This document shows positions 1 to 7,543 of a stretch of DNA of 64,000 bases, one piece after another. The position numbers and the translations under genes are program-made. The stretch lies in NCBI GenBank assembly GCA_035557475.1, contig DATMDV010000113.1, positions 8,602-72,601 on the forward strand, given 5' to 3'. The DNA comes from JALOLG01 sp035557475 (GTDB lineage: Bacteria; Actinomycetota; Acidimicrobiia; Acidimicrobiales; Ilumatobacteraceae). Under the pieces are notes generated by a model. That model did no database searches. It saw only the letters and a program-made list of their open reading frames with translations, and was not told where the DNA came from. How positions within the stretch are numbered: position 1 is the stretch's first letter; each line of letters begins with the position of its first letter.

Positions 1-1018
1 ACGTGGTCGACGTGCACCACTGCTTCCCGAGGGAGTTGTCGGCGTTGGGGTCGGTCAGTGCCATCGACGCGCCGATCGGGTCGGGGAACGTCCGGCCGTC
101 GTCCCAGCGGACGCGATCGACCTGCACGCCATCGCGGTCGGCGATGACCAGCTCGTCGCTGTCGTTGAACATGCGCATCTCGGTGCCGTACACGAAGTCG
201 AGCGCGACGCCGCCGTTGCCGTCGGCCGACGGTCCGAACAGCGCGTATCCACCGGCCGCCACGACGACGCCGGCGTCGACGACGAAGCGGTCGTGGTCGT
301 CGTCCTTGATGGTGTACCCGGTCATGTCGACGGGCTCGGCACCAGGGTTGTGCACCTCGAACCACTCGCCGGTGTAGTCCGACGTGGCGCCCGGGTTCTG
401 CATGATCTCGGTGATCACGAGCGGGTGAGCGGTCGGCGTGCAGCGGTTCGGCGCGCCGGGGCTGCCGAGATCGCCACGATGCATCACCGTCGTCGACGCG
501 CACCAGCTCGCCCCGTCGCCGTTGTCGAGGGCCGGGTCGGCGAGGGCCATCGAGCGTCCGTCGTAGACCGTGAAGCCGGCGTTGCGGTAGTCGACGACGT
601 CGTGCTGCACGCCGTCGCCGTCACGCAAGACGACGAGGTCGTCGCTGTTCCACAGGATGATCTCGTTGCCGAACACCCAATCGGCCGTGACGCCGCCGTT
701 GAGGAAGGCGTCGCCGTTCTTGGCGAGGAGCGCGTACTCGCCCGGCTCGATGACGATCGACGGCATCGTGACGCTCTCGTAGATCTCGTCGCCGATCGTC
801 CACCCACCGAGGTCGGCGGGTGCGTCGCCCCGGTTGTAGAGCTCGATCCACTCGCCGCGGGAGTCGTACGTGCGCCGTGGGTTGGGCATCAACTCGTTGA
901 TGATCACGTCCGGTCCGCGACCGGCGCCGACATCTGTCGACCCGTCGAACGCGGCGAGCGCGGCACCCGCGAACATGCCTGAGACAACGACCAACCCGTA
1001 CACCGCGCGAACTCGCAT
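1..1018 (-). CDS. Secreted protein with two lamin-tail domains (3' end off window)
   Basis: The visible 339 residues run off the left edge, so the C-terminus is missing. A Sec-type signal peptide (about residues 1-24) is followed by two similar domains (about 37-175 and 195-339). Each opens with an INELMPNP or ITEIMQNP motif, has a GEW(I/F)E core and closes with WC(A/T)STT, the usual pattern of bacterial lamin-tail (LTD) domains. Such domains are found in exported proteins, often next to nucleases or cell-surface modules; no catalytic domain is visible here, though one could lie beyond the edge. The ATG at 1018 is chosen because it gives a clean signal peptide. The exact function is unknown. 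Confidence 0.8.
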   Translation of the reverse strand, partial: MRVRAVYGLVVVSGMFAGAALAAFDGSTDVGAGRGPDVIINELMPNPRRTYDSRGEWIELYNRGDAPADLGGWTIGDEIYESVTMPSIVIEPGEYALLAKNGDAFLNGGVTADWVFGNEIILWNSDDLVVLRDGDGVQHDVVDYRNAGFTVYDGRSMALADPALDNGDGASWCASTTVMHRGDLGSPGAPNRCTPTAHPLVITEIMQNPGATSDYTGEWFEVHNPGAEPVDMTGYTIKDDDHDRFVVDAGVVVAAGGYALFGPSADGNGGVALDFVYGTEMRMFNDSDELVIADRDGVQVDRVRWDDGRTFPDPIGASMALTDPNADNSLGKQWCTSTT

Positions 1019-1093
1019 GACGGTGTTATCGGCCGCGTACTCCCCGACCAGGACTCAAGCTCTTCTCAACCTCTCACAGCCACTCACCCAACC

Positions 1094-1144
1094 CGATCTC
1101 GTGAAGTCCCGGGGTCCCTACGATGCCGGAACTTCACGAGATCG
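1094..1144. repeat. Dispersed palindromic repeat, copy 1 (diverged)
   Basis: Arms 1094-1112 and 1126-1144 are complementary over 19 bp with one mismatch and a 13-base loop. It shares the core CTCGTGAAGT / ACTTCACGAG with three other copies in this window but has a different inner arm (CCGG instead of CGGCG). Unlike the others it lies between two divergent genes, 10 bases before the -10-like hexamer of the aminotransferase. Confidence 0.8.
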
Positions 1145-1153
1145 CGGGGTGCG

Positions 1154-1159
1154 TAGGCT
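1154..1159 (+). promoter_or_regulatory. Leaderless-type -10 hexamer of aminotransferase
   Basis: TAGGCT lies six bases before the ATG at 1166, with no Shine-Dalgarno between. This TANNNT-N6-start pattern fits leaderless transcription as known in actinobacteria. Confidence 0.55.
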
Positions 1160-1165
1160 CGCGCC

Positions 1166-2395
1166 ATGTCGCATCTGTCGAACGTGTGGTTCAAGGTCAC
1201 TGACTTGCAGGTGGCGTCAGGGCGGGGGTGCCGGGTCACGACCGTCGACGGCGTGGAGTACCTCGATTTCGCCGCCGGGATCGCCGTCAACTCCACCGGG
1301 CACTGTCACCCGAAGGTGACGGCCGCGATCGCCGAGCAAGCCGAGCGCTTCATCCACGCTCAGGCCAACGTGTTCACGCACGACCTCCTCGAACCGCTCG
1401 CCGCCAAGCTGGCCGAACTGGCTCCGGGCGCGATCGACACGTTCTTCTTCGCCAACTCCGGAGCCGAGATCACCGAAGCCGCGGTGAAGCTCGCCAAGCA
1501 GGTCACCAAGCGTCCGAACACGATCGTGTTCAGCGGGTCGTTCCACGGACGCACCCATCTGGCGATGGCGATGACCACATCGAAGACGGTGTACCGCGCC
1601 GGTCACGCGCCGCTGCCGAGCGGTGTGTACGTGGCTCCGTTCCCCGACCCGTTGGCGGCCGATCAGGACGCCGCGATCGACGAGGCGCTCACCGGCCTCG
1701 ATCACCTGCTGCTCACCCAGACCGCGCCCAACGAGACGGCGGCGATGATCCTCGAACCGGTGCTCGGCGAGGGTGGCTACATCCCCGCCCCGCAGCGGTT
1801 CCTCGAAGGACTCGTCGAGCGGTGCCGCGCCCACGGCATCTTGTTCATCGCCGACGAGGTGCAGAGTGGCTTCGGGCGGACCGGGAAGATGTTCGCCGTC
1901 GATCACTTCGGCATCGAGCCCGACATCATCTGCATGGCGAAGGGCATCGCGTCGGGTTTCCCGTTCTCGGCGCTCGGCACCCGCCGCGAGCTCGACGACC
2001 AGTGGCCGAAGGGAAGCCACGGCGGCACGTACGGGGGCAACCCGATCGGGTGCGCGGCTGCTCTCGCGACCATCGAGGTGATGAGCGAGCCCGGCTTCCT
2101 CGACAACGTCCGGGCGCGTGGCGAGCAGCTGTCCGACGCGCTGTGCGAGCTGCAGTCGCAGCATCCCGATCTGCTCCAGATCCGGGGACCGGGGCTGATG
2201 GTGGCGAGCACTTTCGCCGACCCGGCCCGTGTGCCGGCCATCATCGGCCACTGCTTGCGCGAGGGCCGCGTGATCCTGATGAACGCCGGGACGTACGGGC
2301 GCGACATTCGCTGGATGCCGCCGCTCGTGGTCAACTCCGACGAGATCGACGAGGCCGTGCAGGCGTTCGCGTCGGCGCTCAAGGCCACCGCCTGA
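1166..2395 (+). CDS. Class III PLP-dependent aminotransferase (GABA/acetylornithine type)
   Basis: This 409-residue protein has the full class III aminotransferase layout: an N-terminal substrate loop (YLDFAAGIAVNSTGHCHP, about 32-49), the cofactor phosphate site (ANSGAE, near 95), SFHGRT, the pyridine-binding IADEVQSGFGRTG (about 230) and the PLP lysine in CMAKGIASG (about 256). The family moves an omega- or alpha-amino group to 2-oxoglutarate; closest in style are 4-aminobutyrate and acetylornithine aminotransferases, and the sequence alone does not fix the substrate. A MarR-type regulator starts three bases after the stop, so the pair is probably co-transcribed and the regulator may control it. 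The ATG is favoured by the TAGGCT hexamer six bases upstream. Confidence 0.9.
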   Translation: MSHLSNVWFKVTDLQVASGRGCRVTTVDGVEYLDFAAGIAVNSTGHCHPKVTAAIAEQAERFIHAQANVFTHDLLEPLAAKLAELAPGAIDTFFFANSGAEITEAAVKLAKQVTKRPNTIVFSGSFHGRTHLAMAMTTSKTVYRAGHAPLPSGVYVAPFPDPLAADQDAAIDEALTGLDHLLLTQTAPNETAAMILEPVLGEGGYIPAPQRFLEGLVERCRAHGILFIADEVQSGFGRTGKMFAVDHFGIEPDIICMAKGIASGFPFSALGTRRELDDQWPKGSHGGTYGGNPIGCAAALATIEVMSEPGFLDNVRARGEQLSDALCELQSQHPDLLQIRGPGLMVASTFADPARVPAIIGHCLREGRVILMNAGTYGRDIRWMPPLVVNSDEIDEAVQAFASALKATA

Positions 2396-2398
2396 GCG

Positions 2399-2866
2399 AT
2401 GCCGCGCCTCGACTCGTCACGAGTCAGCGCGTGGCGCGGACTGCAAACGGTGGCGGCCGAGCTGACCCGCCGCATCGACGTCGACCTGATGGAGGAGTGG
2501 GACATCCCGCTCGGCTGGTTCGACGTGCTCGCCGCGCTGCAGCGTCTGGGTGGGCGGGCGCGCCCGCTCGACGTCTCCGCCGAGATGCGTCTGCCGCCGT
2601 CAAGTCTCAGCCGGCGCCTCGACCGGTTGGAGGAAGAAGGCTGGGTCAAGCGCCACCGCGGCATCGATCCCGTCGATCAGCGCGCGGTCGAGGTCGAGCT
2701 CACCCGCCGCGGTCGCAACCTGTGGCGGGAGATGAACGTCACCTACCGCAGGGCGGTGCAGCGCCACTTCGCGATCCTCATGGCCGACGCCGACATCTCG
2801 GCCGTCCATCGCGTGATCGATCGGCTCACCGAACCCGACGACGTCGCACTCGCGCCGGAGTGGTAG
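2399..2866 (+). CDS. MarR-family transcriptional regulator
   Basis: The 155-residue protein matches the MarR family in length and fold: a helical N-terminal dimer segment, a winged helix around residues 52-105 (DVSAEMRLPPSSLSRRLDRLEEEGWV, then a basic wing with HRGIDPVDQRAVEVELT), and a C-terminal dimer helix. MarR proteins are ligand-released dimeric repressors or activators. It begins three bases after the aminotransferase stop, which suggests one transcript and possible control of amine or amino-acid metabolism (inference). Its stop is four bases from the end of the convergent acyl-CoA ligase gene, leaving no room for a terminator. Confidence 0.88.
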   Translation: MPRLDSSRVSAWRGLQTVAAELTRRIDVDLMEEWDIPLGWFDVLAALQRLGGRARPLDVSAEMRLPPSSLSRRLDRLEEEGWVKRHRGIDPVDQRAVEVELTRRGRNLWREMNVTYRRAVQRHFAILMADADISAVHRVIDRLTEPDDVALAPEW

Positions 2867-2870
2867 CCGC

Positions 2871-4691
2871 TCAGTCGAGATCGGCGTACATCGCCTCGAT
2901 CTCGGCCGCGTAGCGGATGTTGACGCCGCGGCGCTTGAGCTTCGAGGTCGGCGTCAGCACGTCGCTGTCGGGAAGCCACTCCTCGCCGAGCAGCACGAAC
3001 CGCTTGATCTGCTCGACCTGAGCGAATTGCAGGTTCATCTCGTCGACCCCTGCCTGCACCTCGGCGATCACATCGGGATCGGCCGCCAGCTCTCCGGCGG
3101 TCGCTCCCGGCTTCCCGTGCGACGCCGCCCACACCGCGCACGACTCCGGATCGAGCACGAGCAGCGCCGACACGAACTTGCGGTTGTCGCCGATCGCCGC
3201 CGCCTGGCCGATGAGCGGGATCATCTTGAGCGACGCCTCGAGGTTGGCGGGACTGATGTTCTTGCCGCCCGACGTGATGATCAACTCCTTCTTGCGGTCG
3301 ACGATGCGCAGGTAGCCCTCGTCGTCGAACTCGCCGATGTCGCCGGTGTGCAGCCAACCGTCGACGAGTGCGTCGGCTGTCTTCTCCGGTTGCTCGTAGT
3401 ACCCCTGGAACACGTTCCCGCCGCGGCAGATGACCTCACCGTCGTCGGCGGTCGTCACCTCGCACCCGGGGATGGCCTGGCCGACGGAGCCCGGCTTGTT
3501 GCGTTCCGGCGACCACGTCATCGGTCCGCTCGACTCGCTCATGCCGTAGATCTCCGACAACGGCACACCGATCGCCTCGAACCACTCGAGGATCGTCGCC
3601 GGGATCGGCGCCGCACCGGTGATCGCCGTGACCACCTCGTCGAGACCGACCAGTGCTCGCACCTGGCTGAACGCCACGGCGTCGAGGAAGGCCCACGTGT
3701 CGAGTTGCTCCTGCGTCGCGGTGCCGGCGCGGACGGCGCGCTTGATCTCGACCGCCGCGGCGACGCCGTCGTCGAACTGCTGCTTGCGTTCCGGATCGGC
3801 CGCCAGCGCAGCGTTCACACCGCTGTAGATCTTCTCGTAGACACGCGGCACGCCGAAGACGATCTGCGGATGCACCTCTTTCAGGTACGTCGTGAGCTGA
3901 CCCGCCTCCGGACAGCAGTACACGCTGAACCCGACGATGAGCGGCTGGTAGTGACTCGTCATCCGTTCGGCGATGTGCGCCATCGGCAGGTACGACACCA
4001 CCCGCATCCCGGCGTATTCGTCGAAGTGGAGGCACTCGCGGAGCTGCTCGACCGTGTAGACGACGTTGTACTGGCTGATCATCACGCCCTTCGGCGGGCC
4101 CGTGGTGCCGCTCGTGTAGATCAGCGTGGCGAGGTCGGCCGGGTCGGTCGCCTCGGCGAGGGCGGGGAGGTCGGCAGTGCCCTGCTCCTCGAGCTCGGAG
4201 GCCAGTGCGACGCCGGCGGGAAGATCGCCGGCGGGTGGGTCGATGACGTAGATCTGTCGCAACTGCGGAAGCTCGTCGCGAACCTCGAGGAGCCGGGACA
4301 GGAAACGTTCGTCCTCGACGATCGCCACCTCGGCACCGGCGTGGCTGGCGAGATACTGGATCTCCTCGGGCGACGACGAGTTGTAGATGCTGACGGGAGT
4401 CGCCCGCACGAACTGGGCGGCGAGGTCGAACGTGTGGAACTCAGGACGGTTGCGCATCATCAGGAGCACGCGGTCGCCGGCCGCCACACCATTGTGCTGG
4501 AGTCCCGCCGCGACCCGTGAAACCGTCGCTTCGACGTCGCCCACGGTCTGCACGTGCCAGCCGCCACCGTCAGCCATCGAGTGCAACAGCGGCAACGACG
4601 GGTCGGCCGCCGCCAGCTCGAGAAATCGTCGTGGCACGGTGCTGCCGACGACGAGCGCGTCGATCTCGGCGATTGATGAACGGGCGGTCAT
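2871..4691 (-). CDS. AMP-forming long-chain acyl-CoA synthetase
   Basis: A 606-residue adenylate-forming enzyme of the FadD15-like long-chain acyl-CoA synthetase type. It shows the phosphate-binding loop YTSGTTGPPKGVM (about 190), YGMSESSG (about 375), the adenosine-contacting GWLHTGDIG (about 450) and the hinge RKKELIITSGGKNISP (about 472). The reaction is fatty acid + ATP + CoA to acyl-CoA + AMP + PPi. The reading frame stays open far upstream, but homology begins only near the ATG at 4691. It is divergent from a thiolase, so the two probably serve fatty-acid activation and breakdown or elongation together. Confidence 0.9.
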   Translation of the reverse strand: MTARSSIAEIDALVVGSTVPRRFLELAAADPSLPLLHSMADGGGWHVQTVGDVEATVSRVAAGLQHNGVAAGDRVLLMMRNRPEFHTFDLAAQFVRATPVSIYNSSSPEEIQYLASHAGAEVAIVEDERFLSRLLEVRDELPQLRQIYVIDPPAGDLPAGVALASELEEQGTADLPALAEATDPADLATLIYTSGTTGPPKGVMISQYNVVYTVEQLRECLHFDEYAGMRVVSYLPMAHIAERMTSHYQPLIVGFSVYCCPEAGQLTTYLKEVHPQIVFGVPRVYEKIYSGVNAALAADPERKQQFDDGVAAAVEIKRAVRAGTATQEQLDTWAFLDAVAFSQVRALVGLDEVVTAITGAAPIPATILEWFEAIGVPLSEIYGMSESSGPMTWSPERNKPGSVGQAIPGCEVTTADDGEVICRGGNVFQGYYEQPEKTADALVDGWLHTGDIGEFDDEGYLRIVDRKKELIITSGGKNISPANLEASLKMIPLIGQAAAIGDNRKFVSALLVLDPESCAVWAASHGKPGATAGELAADPDVIAEVQAGVDEMNLQFAQVEQIKRFVLLGEEWLPDSDVLTPTSKLKRRGVNIRYAAEIEAMYADLD

Positions 4692-4847
4692 CCGGTCATT
4701 GTTCCACCTGATCGGGAACGACGTTCCATCTTGGTTCCATGGGCCCGTCGGAACCGGCGCTCCGACTTGGGTTCGAGCCGGGCCGCAATGCAGACTCGAC
4801 GCCACCACACGCGGCTGCGTGCGGCCCGAGCCCTCGAGGGAGTCGAC

Positions 4848-6014
4848 ATGACGAACGCAGTGATCGTGGATGCGATCAGGACACCTCTCGGCCGACGGAA
4901 CGGGAAGTTGAAGGAGTGGCACCCCGTCGACCTCGCCGCCGAGACGCTGAACGCGCTCGTCGAGCGCACGGGTCTCGACCCAGCGCTGGTCGACGACGTC
5001 GTGATGGGGTGCGTCATGCAAGTCGGCGAGCAGGCTGCGAACGTTGCCCGCAATGCGGTGCTCGCCGCCGGTTGGCCCGAGCATGTGCCGGGCACCACGG
5101 TCGACCGGCAGTGCGGGTCGAGTCAGCAGGCGGCGCACTTCGCGGCCCAGGGCGTGATCGCCGGGGCCTACGACGTCGTCGTGGCGGCCGGTGTCGAGGT
5201 GATGACACGGGTGCCGATGGGGTCGTCGTTCGCCGACGGGAAGTTCGGGTTCCCGTTCGGCCCGGCGATCGGGAGGCGGTATGCCGAGCAGGGTGGGTTG
5301 GTGCCCCAGGGCATCTCTGCCGAGCTGATCGCCGACAAGTGGGACATCAGCCGCGAGGACATGGATGCGTTCGGCGCACAGAGCCAGCAGCGCGCCGCGC
5401 GGGCGACGGTCGAGGGGCGCTTCGAGCGCGAGATCCTCGGGGTGCGCGGCGCCGACGGCAGCACCGTCACCGTCGACGAAGGGTTGAGGGACACGACGGT
5501 CGAGTCGCTCGCCAAGCTCAAGCCGTCGTTCCGGTCCGAGGAGGAGGGCGGCCGGGTGACGGCCGGCAACTCGTCGCAGATCACCGACGGCGCGTCCGCG
5601 CTCCTCATCATGAGTGAGGAGCGGGCGGCGGCGCTCGGCATGACGCCGCGTGCTCGCTTCGTCGAGTTCGCGCTGGCGGGCGCCGACCCTCGGCTGATGC
5701 TGACCGCGCCGATCCCTGCCACACACAAGGTGCTCGAACGGGCGGGCATGACGATCGACGAGATCGACCTGGTCGAGATCAACGAAGCGTTCGCGTCGGT
5801 CGTGCTGGCGTGGGAGAAGGAGTTCCACCCCGACATGGACCGCGTCAACGTCAACGGCGGGGCCATCGCGCTCGGGCATCCGCTCGGCTGCTCGGGTGCG
5901 CGGTTGATGACGACGTTGCTCAACGAGCTCGAGCGCTCGGGCGGCCGCTACGGCCTGCAGACGATGTGCGAGGGCGGCGGAATGGCCAACGCGACCATTC
6001 TCGAGCGCCTCTAG
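4848..6014 (+). CDS. Acetyl-CoA acyltransferase (thiolase)
   Basis: A 388-residue thiolase with all catalytic parts: nucleophile Cys89 in DRQCGSS, the NEAFA segment, the His in ALGHPLG and the second Cys in MCEGGG. Thiolases either cleave 3-ketoacyl-CoA with CoA or condense two acyl-CoAs; the degradative role is favoured by the divergent acyl-CoA synthetase. The frame is open upstream, but the ATG at 4848 starts exactly at the conserved N-terminal strand (VIVDAIRTPLG) and has GAGGGAG about six bases ahead, a good ribosome binding site. Confidence 0.92.
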   Translation: MTNAVIVDAIRTPLGRRNGKLKEWHPVDLAAETLNALVERTGLDPALVDDVVMGCVMQVGEQAANVARNAVLAAGWPEHVPGTTVDRQCGSSQQAAHFAAQGVIAGAYDVVVAAGVEVMTRVPMGSSFADGKFGFPFGPAIGRRYAEQGGLVPQGISAELIADKWDISREDMDAFGAQSQQRAARATVEGRFEREILGVRGADGSTVTVDEGLRDTTVESLAKLKPSFRSEEEGGRVTAGNSSQITDGASALLIMSEERAAALGMTPRARFVEFALAGADPRLMLTAPIPATHKVLERAGMTIDEIDLVEINEAFASVVLAWEKEFHPDMDRVNVNGGAIALGHPLGCSGARLMTTLLNELERSGGRYGLQTMCEGGGMANATILERL

Positions 6015-6067
6015 ACGTCAGGCCGCTCCTCGAATTGGGGCGGCCACGCATTGTGGATATCCGTCGC

Positions 6068-6073
6068 TAAGTT
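6068..6073 (+). promoter_or_regulatory. Leaderless-type -10 hexamer of small zinc-ribbon gene
   Basis: TAAGTT followed by six bases and then GTG at 6080. This spacing supports the GTG as both transcription and translation start. Confidence 0.5.
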
Positions 6074-6079
6074 GGGGAT

Positions 6080-6343
6080 GTGGAGCTGTCGACAGTCCTG
6101 TGGACGCTCGGCGGGGTGTTGATGGCGGTGGTGTTGTGGACAGTCGGGATCCGCATGTTGCGGGCCCTGAGCCAACCCCTTCCGCCCCCTCCGCCAGCCG
6201 GTGAGATGCGCCGCGTGAACGTGAGGTATCGGTGTGGTGTCTGCGGGGTGGAGCTGAGGTTGACGATGGCACCGGATGAGGATCCGCCGCCACCGCGGCA
6301 CTGCCTCGAGGACATGGACGTCGTCGCCCCGCTCTACGAGTGA
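6080..6343 (+). CDS. Small membrane-anchored zinc-ribbon protein
   Basis: An 87-residue protein with one N-terminal membrane segment (about residues 6-27), a proline run (PLPPPPP), then a short zinc-ribbon-like part: CGVCGVEL and, about 25 residues later, a PRHC segment, three cysteines with an adjacent His. The GTG start is supported by TAAGTT six bases before it. No function is assigned; small proteins of this layout are common in actinobacteria. It faces crgA convergently, with DnaA-box-like words inside and after it. Confidence 0.65.
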   Translation: MELSTVLWTLGGVLMAVVLWTVGIRMLRALSQPLPPPPPAGEMRRVNVRYRCGVCGVELRLTMAPDEDPPPPRHCLEDMDVVAPLYE

Positions 6344-6473
6344 CCGGCGACCGAACACCCGAACGCGCGCTCGATTCCCTCCACAGCATGTGGATAACTC
6401 TGTGTGAGAATGACAGAGATGTGATTCACGTCATGTGGACAGAGGGCGCGTGGTCCACAGCCAGCGGTGGTCG

Positions 6474-6785
6474 CTAACGCCACTTGGTGGCGGTGTAGAG
6501 CCCGCCGAGGATGCAGCCCAGCCCGACGATCGTCAGCCAGTTGTTCCCCGAGAACGCCAAGTTGCGAGCCATGATGATGACGCCGCCGAGGATCAGCAGG
6601 GCCAGCATCAGCACCGGTACCCATGGCTTGCCCATCCGCATCTCGCGGGGGACCGGAGGCGTGTATCGCGCCGACGAATGAACACCCGACTTGCTCTCGT
6701 CGGGGTTCACCAGCGGCCGCTCGCCCGGCCGTGTGTTCTTGGGGGTCGTCCGACCGCCGCCGGTCTTGCGTTTCGGGGGTGCCAC
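6474..6785 (-). CDS. crgA: Cell division protein CrgA
   Basis: This 103-residue protein has the CrgA layout: a basic, disordered N-terminus with a conserved NP near residue 27, two membrane segments (about 54-73 and 83-99) and a terminal TKWR. CrgA is a small septal membrane protein that, in Mycobacterium and Streptomyces, binds FtsZ, FtsI and other divisome parts and tunes septum formation. Its place beside trpG and the pknB cluster matches mycobacterial gene order and strongly supports the call. The GTG at 6785 is chosen because TAGACT lies eight bases upstream, a leaderless-type promoter; the reading frame itself extends further. Confidence 0.85.
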   Translation of the reverse strand: MAPPKRKTGGGRTTPKNTRPGERPLVNPDESKSGVHSSARYTPPVPREMRMGKPWVPVLMLALLILGGVIIMARNLAFSGNNWLTIVGLGCILGGLYTATKWR

Positions 6786-6793
6786 GGCGCCAG

Positions 6794-6799
6794 AGTCTA
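6794..6799 (-). promoter_or_regulatory. Leaderless-type -10 hexamer of crgA
   Basis: On the minus strand TAGACT ends eight bases before the GTG start of crgA. Confidence 0.45.
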
Positions 6800-6902
6800 G
6801 GTGTTCGCAACCCGGTCGACATCGGCGCCGTCGGACGGGCGACGGTCGCCAGGCTGTCGCGATCCGCGCCCAACCCGTTCGACTTCGGCCGCACTGGGCG
6901 GG

Positions 6903-6908
6903 CAGGCT
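6903..6908 (+). promoter_or_regulatory. -10-like hexamer of trpG
   Basis: CAGGCT with a six-base gap to the GTG at 6915; a weaker form of the TANNNT-N6-start pattern seen elsewhere in the window. Confidence 0.35.
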
Positions 6909-6914
6909 GTCGGC

Positions 6915-7493
6915 GTGCCGAGGATCCTGGTGATCGACAGCTACGACAGCTTCGTCTACAACCTCGTGCAGTATCTCGGCGAGCTCGGCGCCGAGCCGGT
7001 GGTCCATCGCAACGACGCGATCGGCGTCGCCGAGGCCGTGGCGCTCGAGCCCGATGGAGTGTTGCTCTCACCCGGGCCCGGCCGCCCGGAGGACGCCGGC
7101 ATCCTGTGCGACGTGATCCCCGCCATGGCGGCGGCCGGCGTGCCGGTGCTGGGCGTGTGCCTCGGACTCCAGGCGATCGGTCACGCGTACGGTGCCGCCA
7201 TCGTCAGGGCCCCGGTGTTGATGCACGGCAAGACCTCGCACATCGAGCACCGCGGTGAGGGGGTCTTCGCCGGGCTGCCGTCGCCGTTGACGGCGACCCG
7301 CTACCACTCGCTGGTCATCGACCCGGACACGGTGCCCGACTGCCTCGAGGTCACGGCCCGCACCTCGGACGGGACCGTGATGGGGCTGCGCCACCGCGAC
7401 CACCCGGTCGAGGGGGTGCAGTTCCACCCCGAGAGCATCCTCACCGCGTGCGGCCACGATCTGCTGCGTAACTTCCTCGCCCGCGCCGCCTGA
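6915..7493 (+). CDS. trpG: Class I glutamine amidotransferase, anthranilate/aminodeoxychorismate synthase component II
   Basis: A 192-residue glutamine amidotransferase with DSYDSFVYNLVQYL at the N-terminus, the oxyanion loop LLSPGPGRPEDAG, nucleophile Cys in LGVCLGLQAIG and the His-Glu pair in VQFHPESI. It hydrolyses glutamine and passes ammonia to a chorismate-binding partner (TrpE or PabB), which is not in this window. The gene between crgA and pknB in actinobacteria is usually annotated trpG or pabA, and the protein may serve both tryptophan and folate synthesis. A palindromic repeat starts at the stop codon. Confidence 0.9.
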   Translation: MPRILVIDSYDSFVYNLVQYLGELGAEPVVHRNDAIGVAEAVALEPDGVLLSPGPGRPEDAGILCDVIPAMAAAGVPVLGVCLGLQAIGHAYGAAIVRAPVLMHGKTSHIEHRGEGVFAGLPSPLTATRYHSLVIDPDTVPDCLEVTARTSDGTVMGLRHRDHPVEGVQFHPESILTACGHDLLRNFLARAA

Positions 7494-7539
7494 TCTCATG
7501 AAGTTTCGGCGTCCTCAGGGCGCCGAAACTTCACGAGAT
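7493..7539. repeat. Dispersed palindromic repeat, copy 2
   Basis: Arms 7493-7511 and 7521-7539 match over 19 bp with one mismatch (A for G in the left arm) and a nine-base loop. It begins in the trpG stop codon and ends five bases before the pknB stop, so it fills the whole convergent gap and could act as a two-way terminator. Confidence 0.85.
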
Positions 7540-7543
7540 GGGG

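Larger units (their letters stand above)
6052..6459. other. Cluster of DnaA-box-like 9-mers
   Basis: On the + strand TGTGGATAA occurs at 6389-6397; it is the exact complement of the DnaA box TTATCCACA. One-mismatch forms lie at 6052-6060 (TGTGGATAT), 6135-6143 (TGTGGACAG), 6434-6442 (TGTGGACAG) and, in the opposite direction, 6451-6459 (TGGTCCACA). The last three of these five sit in the 130-bp gap 6344-6473 between convergent genes, where no promoter is needed and which is less GC-rich than its surroundings. No replication gene lies nearby, so a role in initiation or DnaA titration is only a hypothesis. Confidence 0.45.

Noticed and set aside
3027..4520. Long + strand open frame of about 500 codons opposite the acyl-CoA synthetase
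   Set aside because: Its translation is rich in Arg, His, Asp and Val without any family motif; it is the antisense shadow of a high-GC gene whose own frame has all catalytic motifs.
4692..5879. Extension of the acyl-CoA synthetase frame upstream to 5879
   Set aside because: The extra 396 codons are antisense to thiolase and lack homology; the ATG at 4691 begins the conserved protein.
6344..6473. Calling the DnaA-box cluster an origin of replication
   Set aside because: No dnaA, dnaN or other replication gene is near, and skew cannot be judged from one window; kept only as a cluster.
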